Assembly (NCBI RefSeq): GCF_006483445.1 | Contig: NZ_PPPT01000018.1 | Location: 27,864-91,863 of the forward strand | Length of the DNA stretch: 64,000 nucleotides | Reading direction: 5' to 3' | From: Bradyrhizobium guangdongense | GTDB lineage: Bacteria; Pseudomonadota; Alphaproteobacteria; Rhizobiales; Xanthobacteraceae | Shown here: one piece after another, positions 44,349 to 52,660 of the stretch | How positions within the stretch are numbered: position 1 is the first letter of the stretch | Layout: each line of letters opens with the position of its first letter | The notes under the pieces: generated by a model | Databases searched by the model: none | Seen by the model: only the letters and a program-made list of their open reading frames with translations | Told to the model about the DNA's origin: nothing | Program-made: the position numbers and the translations under genes

Positions 44349-46079
44349 TCAGTGCGCCGGCAACGGCGGATGCGGGATCGCCGTCAACAGCTCCTTGGTG
44401 TAGTCGTCCTGCGGATCGCTGAGGACCTGTTCGGAAGAGCCTTCCTCGACGATTCGCCCGGTGCGCATCACAATGACACGATCGCACAGCAAGCGCACCA
44501 CATTCAAATCATGCGAGACAAACAGATAACTCATACCGAGCCGCGCCTTGAGGTCCTGCAGCAGGTTCAGCACCACGGCCTGCACCGACACGTCGAGCGC
44601 CGCCGTCGGCTCGTCCAGAATGACGAGCTTTGGATGCAGCGCAATCGCGCGCGCGATGCCGACGCGGGCCTTCTGTCCGCCTGACAATTGGTGCGGAAAG
44701 CGATCGAGCAGGTTGAGCGGCAGCCCGACCATGGTCGCGAGCTCCTCGCAGCGCGCCCGCAACGCGTCGCGCCCCCTGATGTCGCCGAGTTGCATGATCG
44801 GGTCGGCGATGGCGCGGGCCGCGGTGAAGCGCGGGTTGAGGCTGTCGGTAGGATCCTGGAACACCATCTGGATCCGGCTGCGCAGCGGCAGCCGTGCGAA
44901 GGCGTTCGGCATAATGCTGCCGATCTCCTCGCCGTCGAACTGGATGCGGCCCGAGGTCTGGTCCAAAAGCCGCATCACCATCATCGACGTCGTCGATTTC
45001 CCGCAGCCGGATTCGCCGACGAGGCCGACGCTCTCGCCATGACCGATCGTGAAGCTGATGCCGTCGACGGCACGGAACACATCCGGCTCGACCGGTGGCT
45101 TGCGGCCGAACAGCTTTCCGAGCACGGCGGTCGCGCCCTGGCGGGGATACTCCTTGACGAGCTTGTCGATGAGAAGAAGGGGTTTGTCTCCGCTTGCTGT
45201 AGCCGCCGGAGCGGACTCCCCGGGTGCGACCGTCGCAGCCGCCGCGCTCGCCTCTTCCTCCGGCAAAAGATCGCGCAAGCTCACGCCGATACGCGGCGTC
45301 GCGCGCATCAGCTTCTTGGTGTAGGGATGCTGGGGGTTGGCGAAGATGTCGGCAGCCTTGGCCGTCTCGACCACCCTGCCCTTCTCCATGACCACGACGC
45401 GGTCGCAATAGGCAGCGGCGAGGCCGAGGTCGTGCGTGATCAGGATCGTCGACATCGCCTTTTGCCTGGTCAGCTCCACGATCAGGTCCATCACCGCTTT
45501 CTGCGTGGTGACGTCGAGACCCGTGGTCGGCTCGTCCGCAATCAGTAGCTGCGGATTGCAGGCGAGCGCGAGCGCAATGACGACGCGCTGGCACATGCCG
45601 CCGGAGAGTTCGAACGGATAGGCGTGGTAGCGCTCGCGCGGGCGCGCGATCTTGACCTGCTCCAGCGCCTCGATCGCCTTCTCGCCGTGATCGGCGACCT
45701 GCGCCTGCTGCACATGGGTGCGCAGCACGTCCTCGATCTGGTCGCCCACTTTGCGGATCGGGTTCAGTGCCGCGCGCGGGTTCTGAAAGATCATCGAGAC
45801 TTCGCGGCCGCGCAAATCGCGCATCTGGTCCTCGGTCGCGGCCTTGACGTCGATGCCGGAGAACATCACCGAGCCCTCGGCGATCCTGCCGGCACGATCG
45901 AGGATGCGCATCACCGCATAGGATGTCACCGATTTGCCAGAGCCGGACTCGCCGACAATGGCGAGCGTTTCGCCCTTGGCGACGGAGATGTTGACGTGCT
46001 GCACCGCTTTCACGATGCCGCGCCGTGTCGTGAATTCGACGGTGAGATCCTGAACGTCGAGCAGCGGCTGGGCGGTCAT
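44349..46079 (-). CDS. Fused oligopeptide/dipeptide ABC ATP-binding protein (DppD-DppF type), 576 aa
   Basis: Two ABC ATPase domains in one chain: first (residues ~8-260) with GESGSGKSV, ELSGGMCQRV and LIADEPTTGLD; second (~315-570) with GESGCGKST, QLSGGQKARVGIARA and VILDEPTAALD. A linker rich in Ala/Pro joins them. Energises import through the two permeases upstream in the operon. ATG 46079 with ggagg five bases before. Confidence 0.95.
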   Translation of the reverse strand: MTAQPLLDVQDLTVEFTTRRGIVKAVQHVNISVAKGETLAIVGESGSGKSVTSYAVMRILDRAGRIAEGSVMFSGIDVKAATEDQMRDLRGREVSMIFQNPRAALNPIRKVGDQIEDVLRTHVQQAQVADHGEKAIEALEQVKIARPRERYHAYPFELSGGMCQRVVIALALACNPQLLIADEPTTGLDVTTQKAVMDLIVELTRQKAMSTILITHDLGLAAAYCDRVVVMEKGRVVETAKAADIFANPQHPYTKKLMRATPRIGVSLRDLLPEEEASAAAATVAPGESAPAATASGDKPLLLIDKLVKEYPRQGATAVLGKLFGRKPPVEPDVFRAVDGISFTIGHGESVGLVGESGCGKSTTSMMVMRLLDQTSGRIQFDGEEIGSIMPNAFARLPLRSRIQMVFQDPTDSLNPRFTAARAIADPIMQLGDIRGRDALRARCEELATMVGLPLNLLDRFPHQLSGGQKARVGIARAIALHPKLVILDEPTAALDVSVQAVVLNLLQDLKARLGMSYLFVSHDLNVVRLLCDRVIVMRTGRIVEEGSSEQVLSDPQDDYTKELLTAIPHPPLPAH

Positions 46080-46102
46080 CACTGCCTCCGCGCGGGAAGT
46101 CT

Positions 46103-46245
46103 TCTCCCTCTCCCCGTTCTTACGGGGAGAGGGTTGGGGTGAGGGGCCTCTATCCGCGCAAACAATTGCCGGAGGAGTTCGCGGAGAGTCCCCCTCACCC
46201 GGTCCGCTAACGCGGCCCGGCCTCTCCCCGCACGCGGGGAGAGGC
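46103..46245. repeat. Mosaic palindromic repeat, copy 3, inside the operon
   Basis: Contains ctctccccgttcttacgggg, the inverse complement of the shared core (gcggagagtccccctcaccc) and cctctccccgcacgcgggga. In opposite orientation to copies 1 and 2 relative to the core. Lies between the second permease and the ATPase genes, a gap of ~200 bp in an otherwise tight operon. Confidence 0.85.
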
Positions 46246-46278
46246 GAAGAACGGCACCAGCTTCAGGTAAGTCAATCA

Positions 46279-47178
46279 TCACGTCCTCCGCTGAGGGTCG
46301 ACGATGTCGCGCAGGCCGTCGCCGAGGAGGTTGAAGCAGAACACGGCGATCATCAGCGCGAGGCCCGGGAACAGCGCGATCCACCATTCGCCTGACACCA
46401 TGAAGCCGGCGCCTTCGGCGACCATGATGCCCCACTCCGCCGTCGGCGGGCGGACACCGAGGCCGATGAAGGAGAGGCCGGCGGCATTGAGGATCGCATA
46501 GCCCATGGTCAGCGACATCTGCACGATCATGATCGGCATGATGTTCGGCAGGATGTGCACCAGAAGGATGCGGAACTCGCCATTGCCGGACAGACGCGCG
46601 GCCTGCACGAAGCCGGCGTTGCGGCGCACGTTGGCTTCGGCGCGCGCGACGCGGGCGTAGAGCGGAAAGTTCACGATGGCGGTGGCGAGGATGATGTTCT
46701 GCACGGTGTTGCCGAGCGCAGCCACGATGCCCATCGCCAGCACGAACAGCGGGAACGCCATGATGGTGTCGGCGATGCGGCCGACGATACGGTCGGTCCA
46801 GCCACCGAAATAGCCGGCGGCGATACCGGCGAGCCCGCCCATCAAGAACACCAGCACGACGGAGGCGATCGCGATGAAGAAATCGAGCCGGGTGGCGACG
46901 ATAACGCGGCTAAAGATATCGCGGCCGAGCTGATCGGTGCCGAACCAGTGCGCCACTGATGGCGGTTTCAGGGCCGCGGCCGTGTCCGACGCCAGCGGGT
47001 CGTAGGGCACCACATAAGGGCCGAACAGCGCGGCGAACATGATCACGATCAGCAGGCCGAAAGCGAAGCCGGTGACCTTGTTCTCGCCCAGCACATAACG
47101 GGTCTGTTCGAGGACCGCGACAAGTCCCGAGGTACGCGCGGGACCGACGGGTTCAACGGCGGGTGCAACCGTGCTCAT
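46279..47178 (-). CDS. Oligopeptide-type ABC permease (DppC-like), 299 aa
   Basis: A membrane permease with six segments. N-terminal OppC_N segment, YDPLASD, HWFGTDQLGRDIFSR (the family hallmark, ~residues 88-102) and the EAA-like ILVHILPNIMPIMIV. Partner of the DppB-like permease 3 bp upstream. Confidence 0.93.
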   Translation of the reverse strand: MSTVAPAVEPVGPARTSGLVAVLEQTRYVLGENKVTGFAFGLLIVIMFAALFGPYVVPYDPLASDTAAALKPPSVAHWFGTDQLGRDIFSRVIVATRLDFFIAIASVVLVFLMGGLAGIAAGYFGGWTDRIVGRIADTIMAFPLFVLAMGIVAALGNTVQNIILATAIVNFPLYARVARAEANVRRNAGFVQAARLSGNGEFRILLVHILPNIMPIMIVQMSLTMGYAILNAAGLSFIGLGVRPPTAEWGIMVAEGAGFMVSGEWWIALFPGLALMIAVFCFNLLGDGLRDIVDPQRRT

Positions 47179-47181
47179 GAT

Positions 47182-48195
47182 TTAGCCCTCCAGCCGCACG
47201 CGTGGATCGATCACGCCGTAGAGAATGTCGATGATCAGATTGAGCAGCACGTACATGACGGCCATGGTCAGCACAAAGCCCTGGACCGGCGCGAAGTCCG
47301 AGGAGATCAGCGCTTCGACCGCGTAAGAGCCGATGCCCGGCCAGGCGAACACTTTTTCGACCAGCACGTTGGCGCCGAGCAGGAAGGAGAACACCATGCT
47401 GAGCGTGGTGATGACCGGCAGCATCGCATTCCGAAACGCATAGGTGACGATGACGGTTGCCGGCGACAGGCCGCTGGCGCGCGCGGTGCGGACGAACTCG
47501 GAGGCGAGCACCGCCAGCATCGAGGCGCGTGTCATGCGCGCGATCGGCGCCAGCGAGAAGATCGCAAGCGTGGTGGCGGGCAGGATGAGCTGGCTGAACG
47601 CCGAGCGCCACGCCTCGAAATCGCGCGCGATCAAGGTGTCGATCAGATAGAAGCCGGTCACCGTCGGCGGTGCGCTGTAGAACACGTCGAGCCGGCCGAG
47701 CGGCGCGGGCGACCAGCCGAGCCGGAAGTAGAAGACATAGACCAGCACGAGGCCGGTGAAGAACACCGGCAGCGAGACGCCGGCGGTCGTCGTGACTCGA
47801 CATAAATGATCGACCCATGACCCAGGCCGCGTTGCCGCCAGCACGCCGAGCGGAATGGCGATCACGATCGAGACGATCAGGCCGAGCAGCGTCAGCTCGG
47901 CGGAGGCCGGCAGGCGGTTGCGGATTTCGGTCGCGACGGGCTGTCCCGTCGTCAGCGAATTGCCGAAATCGCCATGCGCGAGATCGTTGGTGTAGCGGAA
48001 GAACTGCTCGATCAGCGGCCTGTCGAGGCCGAGCTTCTTGCGAATCTGCTCGACGGCTTCCTTGGTCGCGGCAGGACCTGCGAAATAGGCGGCGGGGTCA
48101 CCCGGCAGCGCGCGCGTCAGCAGGAAGGTGACGATGACGACCCCGATCAGCGACGGGATCGCGAACATCAGTCGCTTGCCGATCATGGTGAGCAT
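47182..48195 (-). CDS. Oligopeptide-type ABC permease (DppB-like), 337 aa
   Basis: N-terminal RLMFAIPSLIGVVIVTFLLTRALPGDPA (hallmark of DppB permeases), GLDRPLIEQFFRY, and the EAA-like VIVTYAFRNAMLPVI near residues ~247-262. Six membrane segments. Lies 6 bp after the binding-protein stop. Confidence 0.93.
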   Translation of the reverse strand: MLTMIGKRLMFAIPSLIGVVIVTFLLTRALPGDPAAYFAGPAATKEAVEQIRKKLGLDRPLIEQFFRYTNDLAHGDFGNSLTTGQPVATEIRNRLPASAELTLLGLIVSIVIAIPLGVLAATRPGSWVDHLCRVTTTAGVSLPVFFTGLVLVYVFYFRLGWSPAPLGRLDVFYSAPPTVTGFYLIDTLIARDFEAWRSAFSQLILPATTLAIFSLAPIARMTRASMLAVLASEFVRTARASGLSPATVIVTYAFRNAMLPVITTLSMVFSFLLGANVLVEKVFAWPGIGSYAVEALISSDFAPVQGFVLTMAVMYVLLNLIIDILYGVIDPRVRLEG

Positions 48196-48201
48196 GACGG
48201 C

Positions 48202-49824
48202 TCACCCCTTGGCCATCGCGCGATAATCCAGGCGGCGGTGGAACCAGTACTGATAGCCCGAGATGTTCTTCTGCATCGCGACGTTGACGAAGGGCTGATA
48301 CAGCGGAATGCGCGGCACGTCGGCGAAGGCGAGATCGACAAAGCCCTTCACATCGGCGTCGTAGGCCGTCTTGTCGCCGGTCGAGGCGGCCGTGCGCGCA
48401 CCGTCGATGAGCTTGTCCATCTCTGATGACTTGTAGCTCATGGTGTTGAAGACGGAATTGTTGCCGTGATAGCACCAGTAGAAGAAGTATTCGGGGTAAT
48501 CGAGCCAGCCCGAGAACACGTTGGTGAACAGCGGCATTTCCTTCTTATTCAGCTCAGTACGCCAGTTGGCGCCGGGCACCTTGTTGATCGTGGTCTTGAT
48601 GCCGAGCTGCGCAAGGCTCTCCTGCACGAGCACGCAGAGCGGCTCGTTGACGCCGGCAAAATTGAGGTCGAAGGAGATCGTGGTCTCAAACCCGTTGGCG
48701 TAGCCGGCTTCCGCGAGCAGCGCCTTGGCCTTTTCCATGTCGGTGAAATATTTGGTCTGCTGCGGCCAGGCGACCTCGGTCGCCTTGTCCTTGGCGGCAC
48801 CGAACATGGGGTTGCCGAGGCCGAACAGCACGGCGTCCATGATCTTCTGGTACGGCATCGCATAGGCCATCGCCTGCCGAACTTTTGGATTGTCGAAGGG
48901 CGGCTTGGTCACGTTCATGCCGATGTACTGGATGCCGTTGGAGAACGGCAGCGACACGACGTTGAGCTTGCCGTTCGCCTTCATCTCCTGAAAGTCCTTG
49001 AACGGCAGTTCGTAGGAGATGTCGGCGTCGCCACGCTCCAGCAGCGCCCGACGGTTGCCGGCCTGCGGCACCATGCGCCAGATCACGCGCTTGATCTTCG
49101 GCATGGGACCGCCGACCCAATCCTCGTTGCGCTCCATGATCACTTCGGTGCCGGCGGTCCACTTCGTCACCTTGTAGGCGCCGGAGCCCGCGGTCTGCTG
49201 CTTGGTGTATTCGAGGCCCCACGGGTCCTTCTCGCTGGCGTTCTTCTTCACCAGCTCGGAGTTGATGATGCAGGGCACGATGACCGCGAGATCGGGAACG
49301 GTCAGCCGATCCTTCTTCGCGAAATCGACGCGCACGGTCGAATCGTCGATCACGACGAACTGCTCGGCCTTGGTCAGCGAGCCCGCGCTCATCTGGAAGG
49401 TCGGAAAGCCGCCGACGGTGACGGCGCGGTCGAGCGACCATTTGACGTCCTTCGCCGTGACCGGCGTGCCGTCGTGGAATTTCGCGTTCTTCTTCAGCTT
49501 GAAGGTGACCGACATGTCGTCGATCTTCATGTCGTCGGCGAGCTCGCCCTTGAACTTGTCGCGGTCGTAATAGGGCACGCCGCCGGGGCCGCTCTTCATC
49601 TCGTGGCTGATCAGGCGGTCGTAGCAATTCCAGGACACCTCATAGCCGGGCACGTTGGTGCCGACGCCGTGAATGTCGAGATTGTTGGGACCGCCTTCGG
49701 AGACGATCAGCAGCGTCTCGGAGCGGGCATCGGCCTTGGCCGACGAGATCACCGAGGGGGCTGCGGGCAGCACCGCGCCGGCAGCCAATCCAGACACGGA
49801 CTTCAGGAAATCGCGGCGCTTCAT
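48202..49824 (-). CDS. Family 5 (oligopeptide-type) ABC substrate-binding protein, 540 aa
   Basis: A periplasmic binding protein with a probable Tat signal: KRRDFLKSVSGLAAGAVL at the N terminus, cleavage near ASAKADA. The SBP_bac_5 core follows (DDMKIDDMSVTFKLKKNAKFHDGTPVTAKDVKWSLDR is the family's standard region). ATG 49824; a start at 49842 is upstream. First gene of the operon that contains both permeases, the ATPase, the AtzG/E/H-like proteins and GntR, so its ligand is probably the compound the AtzE-like amidase degrades rather than a peptide (inference). Confidence 0.92.
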   Translation of the reverse strand: MKRRDFLKSVSGLAAGAVLPAAPSVISSAKADARSETLLIVSEGGPNNLDIHGVGTNVPGYEVSWNCYDRLISHEMKSGPGGVPYYDRDKFKGELADDMKIDDMSVTFKLKKNAKFHDGTPVTAKDVKWSLDRAVTVGGFPTFQMSAGSLTKAEQFVVIDDSTVRVDFAKKDRLTVPDLAVIVPCIINSELVKKNASEKDPWGLEYTKQQTAGSGAYKVTKWTAGTEVIMERNEDWVGGPMPKIKRVIWRMVPQAGNRRALLERGDADISYELPFKDFQEMKANGKLNVVSLPFSNGIQYIGMNVTKPPFDNPKVRQAMAYAMPYQKIMDAVLFGLGNPMFGAAKDKATEVAWPQQTKYFTDMEKAKALLAEAGYANGFETTISFDLNFAGVNEPLCVLVQESLAQLGIKTTINKVPGANWRTELNKKEMPLFTNVFSGWLDYPEYFFYWCYHGNNSVFNTMSYKSSEMDKLIDGARTAASTGDKTAYDADVKGFVDLAFADVPRIPLYQPFVNVAMQKNISGYQYWFHRRLDYRAMAKG

Positions 49825-50132
49825 GGCAATGCTCCAACGCAAAGGGTTTTTGGTTGGAACAGGATTCGCAAGGTTCGTGCCAAAACTTACTCGAACCTTA
49901 AACTCTCAATAATCACTTGATTTATAACAATTATTTGGCAAATCGCTGACCGCAGGAGGGCAGTCGGCTACCTTACGATTGCATACAAACGGACGATTTT
50001 GCTTAAAAAATAGGCCGAAAAATTGGGCGCTCGCGGTTTGAGCACAGCGGCCTCTCTAAGCAAATATGACCGGCCTGACGCCACCAAGACAACGCGACGC
50101 GACCGCGCACGGCGTCCGCACCGGCCGGCCGC
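49825..50132. promoter_or_regulatory. A+T-rich promoter region of the ABC/AtzGEH operon
   Basis: The ~300-bp gap is conspicuously A+T-rich at 49880-50020 (runs such as tttataacaattattt and gcttaaaaaata) against the GC-rich surroundings. The operon's promoter must read leftward from here. No clear dyad was found. Confidence 0.55.
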
Positions 50133-51086
50133 TCAGTCCGGCCAGATCAGCTCCTGCAACTGCACGAGATCGTCGGCCTGCTCCTGCCAGCCGTCGATGC
50201 AGATGTGCCTCACCGGGTCGCTCGCGTAATGCAGCATCATGAGCGCCATGAGCCGGCGCTTGAGCGTGAAGGTCACGTCGGCGCGCGAATAGCCAAAGCC
50301 CTCGAACAGGCTGCGCATCCGCGCCGGATGGCCTGCCGCCATGAAGGCGCTGGGGCCGAGCAGATCGTAGTCGCGCCATCCGGCGCGCACGTCGCCGAAA
50401 TCGAACAGGCCGGCGACCGACCATTCGTCGTTACGACAGGCCATCATGAAATTCTGCGGAATGTATTCGCCGGTCAGAATGACGGGCGACGCGTGCATCG
50501 GGATGAGCGCTTCCGCGTCGCGCAGCAGATCGTCGAGGCCGTCGAGAAATTTTGGCGCGAGGCCGAGACGCCGATGCCTCTCATGACATCCCGCGATCTG
50601 CTTGCGCATGAACGCATCCCAGCGCGGCTCGAGCGCGATCAACGGACCGAGCGGAACGGCTTGCACGTCGGCGATGGTCTCGCCGATCTCGCGCAGCACG
50701 CGCTGCTTCTGCGTCTCCGGCAGGTCCGGCCACACCTCCGAACCGAGCACGCCCTCAAGCCGCGTGATGATCAGCCAGGGCCAGCCGTCGCGCTCGCCTT
50801 CCGCCACGATCTCGGGGATCGGAAGGCGCAGCCGGCCGGCAAGCTGCGCCAGCGCGCCGCGCTCGGAGACGAACTGCGCGCGCAACAGCGGCGGAAAGAT
50901 CTTGAGGATCAAGCGATCGTCGAGCGCGACGACGAGATTGGTGCCGGTGGCAAAGACATGCGGCGCGTCGCAATGACGGCCGTGGCCATGCGCGATGTCG
51001 AGTGCGATCGAAAGCCATTGCGCCGGCTCGTTTCGCCATCGGTCAAAGGCGTCGGCGTCGGTGAAAATCGGCAGCGTCTGCGGCAT
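50133..51086 (-). CDS. Aminoglycoside phosphotransferase-like kinase, 317 aa
   Basis: An APH/ChoK-like fold: ATP-binding lysine in LILKIF (Lys62), HGRH..., and the DFG-like metal site LFDFGDVRAG (Asp229). The catalytic Brenner motif, normally HGDxxxxN, reads TGEYIPQN (residues 205-212), so the base Asp is Glu and the His is Thr. Such variants exist in this superfamily, but activity is uncertain. ATG directly follows the UgpB-like stop (no gap), so the two are co-transcribed. Confidence 0.83.
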   Translation of the reverse strand: MPQTLPIFTDADAFDRWRNEPAQWLSIALDIAHGHGRHCDAPHVFATGTNLVVALDDRLILKIFPPLLRAQFVSERGALAQLAGRLRLPIPEIVAEGERDGWPWLIITRLEGVLGSEVWPDLPETQKQRVLREIGETIADVQAVPLGPLIALEPRWDAFMRKQIAGCHERHRRLGLAPKFLDGLDDLLRDAEALIPMHASPVILTGEYIPQNFMMACRNDEWSVAGLFDFGDVRAGWRDYDLLGPSAFMAAGHPARMRSLFEGFGYSRADVTFTLKRRLMALMMLHYASDPVRHICIDGWQEQADDLVQLQELIWPD

Positions 51087-52415
51087 CTACCGGTCCGGGC
51101 TCGCCTTCTCGAACTGTCGCAAGAGCTTGTTGCCGCGTTCGACCGCTGCATCGAGCGCGGCCTGCGCCGGCTTCTGGCCGGCAAAGGCCTGCTCCAGCTC
51201 GTCCTCGATCGCGCCGCGGATCAGCACGAAGGAGCCGAGGCGAATGCCCCTGGAATTTTCCGTCGGCGGATGCAGCGCGATCTCCTCGAAGGAGATCGCC
51301 GTGCCGGGATTGCGATCGTAAAAGCCCTGCGCACGGGTCAGCTCGAAGGCCGCGCGGGTGATCGGAAGATAACCGGTGTTCTGATGCCAGGCCGCCTGCA
51401 CGCTGGCTTGCGACAGATAGGCGAAGAACTTCGCCACGCCCTTGTATTCGTCGCGCGGACGATCGCGCAGCACCCACAGCGTGGCGCCGCCGATGATTGA
51501 GTTTTGCGGCGCGCCCGCGACGTCCGGCCAATAGGGCATCATGCCGTAGCCGACGTCGAACTTCGAATTGGCCTTGATGTCGGCGCGCGTCGCCGAGGAG
51601 CCGATGAAGATGCCGCATTCGCCGTTCTGGAAGCGCGGCTCGGCCGATTGCCCGCGGCCGCTATAGTCGAACACCTTGTCCTTCTGCCACTGCGCGAGCT
51701 GCGAGATATGGCGCACCACCGTCGCATTGTTGATGGTCAGCTCGGCATCGAGGCCCGCGAAGCCGTTGGTGCGGGTCGCCAGCGGCATGTTGTGATAGGC
51801 CGAGAAGTTCTCGACGTGAATCCAGGACGGCCAGGACGTCGTGAAGCCGCACACCGCGCCGCGCTCGCGCAGGCGCCTGGCGGCGGTGCCGAGCTCCGGC
51901 CAGGTCTTTGGCGGCGTCTCCGGATCGAGGCCGGCGTCGCGGAACATCGACTTGTTGTAGTAGAGGATCGGCGTCGAGGCGTTGAACGGAAACGACAGCA
52001 TGTTGCCGGTCGCATCCGCGTAGTAGCCGGAAACAGCGGGCAGATAGGCTGACGGCGAGAACGGCTCGTTCTGGTCGCGCATCAGCTCGAACACCGGATA
52101 GATCGCGCCCTTGGCCGCAGTCATGGTCGCGGTGGCGACCTCGTTGACCTGGACGATCGCCGGCTGGCCGCGGGAGCGGAAGGCGAAGATCGCCGATGTC
52201 ACGGTCTCGGTGTAGTTGCCCTTGTAGCTCGGCACGATCCGGTAGTCGGATTGCGAGGCATTGAAGTCAGCGGCGAGCTTCTCCAGTTGCCGGCCGAGCT
52301 CGCCGGACATCGCGTGCCACCACATGATGTCGGTCGCGGCATGCGCAGGGGAGGCCAGGACAAGAACCGTGGAGGCGGCGGCGATCTGCAAGAGGCGCCA
52401 TGGTGAATTCGGCAT
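51087..52415 (-). CDS. UgpB-like ABC substrate-binding protein, 442 aa
   Basis: A signal peptide (LLQIAAASTVLVLASPAHA) is followed by the extracellular solute-binding family 1 core resembling glycerol-3-phosphate binding protein UgpB (IMWWHAMSGELGRQLEKLAADFN, YNKSMFRDAGLDPETPPKTW, AHP-type FNASTPILYYN). ATG 52415; longer reading to 52484 is upstream. No ugpA/E/C genes are adjacent, so this is an orphan binding protein, paired only with a kinase-like gene. Confidence 0.9.
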   Translation of the reverse strand: MPNSPWRLLQIAAASTVLVLASPAHAATDIMWWHAMSGELGRQLEKLAADFNASQSDYRIVPSYKGNYTETVTSAIFAFRSRGQPAIVQVNEVATATMTAAKGAIYPVFELMRDQNEPFSPSAYLPAVSGYYADATGNMLSFPFNASTPILYYNKSMFRDAGLDPETPPKTWPELGTAARRLRERGAVCGFTTSWPSWIHVENFSAYHNMPLATRTNGFAGLDAELTINNATVVRHISQLAQWQKDKVFDYSGRGQSAEPRFQNGECGIFIGSSATRADIKANSKFDVGYGMMPYWPDVAGAPQNSIIGGATLWVLRDRPRDEYKGVAKFFAYLSQASVQAAWHQNTGYLPITRAAFELTRAQGFYDRNPGTAISFEEIALHPPTENSRGIRLGSFVLIRGAIEDELEQAFAGQKPAQAALDAAVERGNKLLRQFEKASPDR

Positions 52416-52528
52416 CGGTCTTCCCGTGTCGCCTCGAGCGGCGACGTCTGTCCCCTGCTTACGGCGCGGCCCTTCCTGTTTCAATCAGCAATAAGGCCCG
52501 GCGGCAGCGTACAATCCCGGTAACCGCT

Positions 52529-52568
52529 GGACTAACCCTTGGACTAACCTTCGGACCAACCCTTGGAC
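52529..52568. repeat. Three 12-bp direct repeats (consensus GGACTAACCCTT) in a divergent promoter
   Basis: Units: ggactaaccctt (52529-52540), ggactaaccttc (52541-52552), ggaccaaccctt (52553-52564), then ggac. They lie between the divergent UgpB-like and DctP-like genes. Head-to-tail spacing of about one helix turn is typical for OmpR-family binding sites; the same transcription unit encodes such a regulator. Confidence 0.8.
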
Positions 52569-52660
52569 GGGGCGGGATAGTTTTCCCTTTACCTTCTGCT
52601 AGATTGCGTTGAACCTTTCCGTCCCGCCATAGACTCTATCACTGAGGGGTTGAGTGTGCC

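Noticed and set aside
48466..49920. Plus-strand ORF opposite the family 5 binding protein
   Set aside because: Shadow of a clear solute-binding protein with Tat signal.
52529..52568. CRISPR-like or other array
   Set aside because: Units of 12 bases with no spacers; a regulatory direct repeat is the better reading. No CRISPR or cas gene elsewhere in the window.
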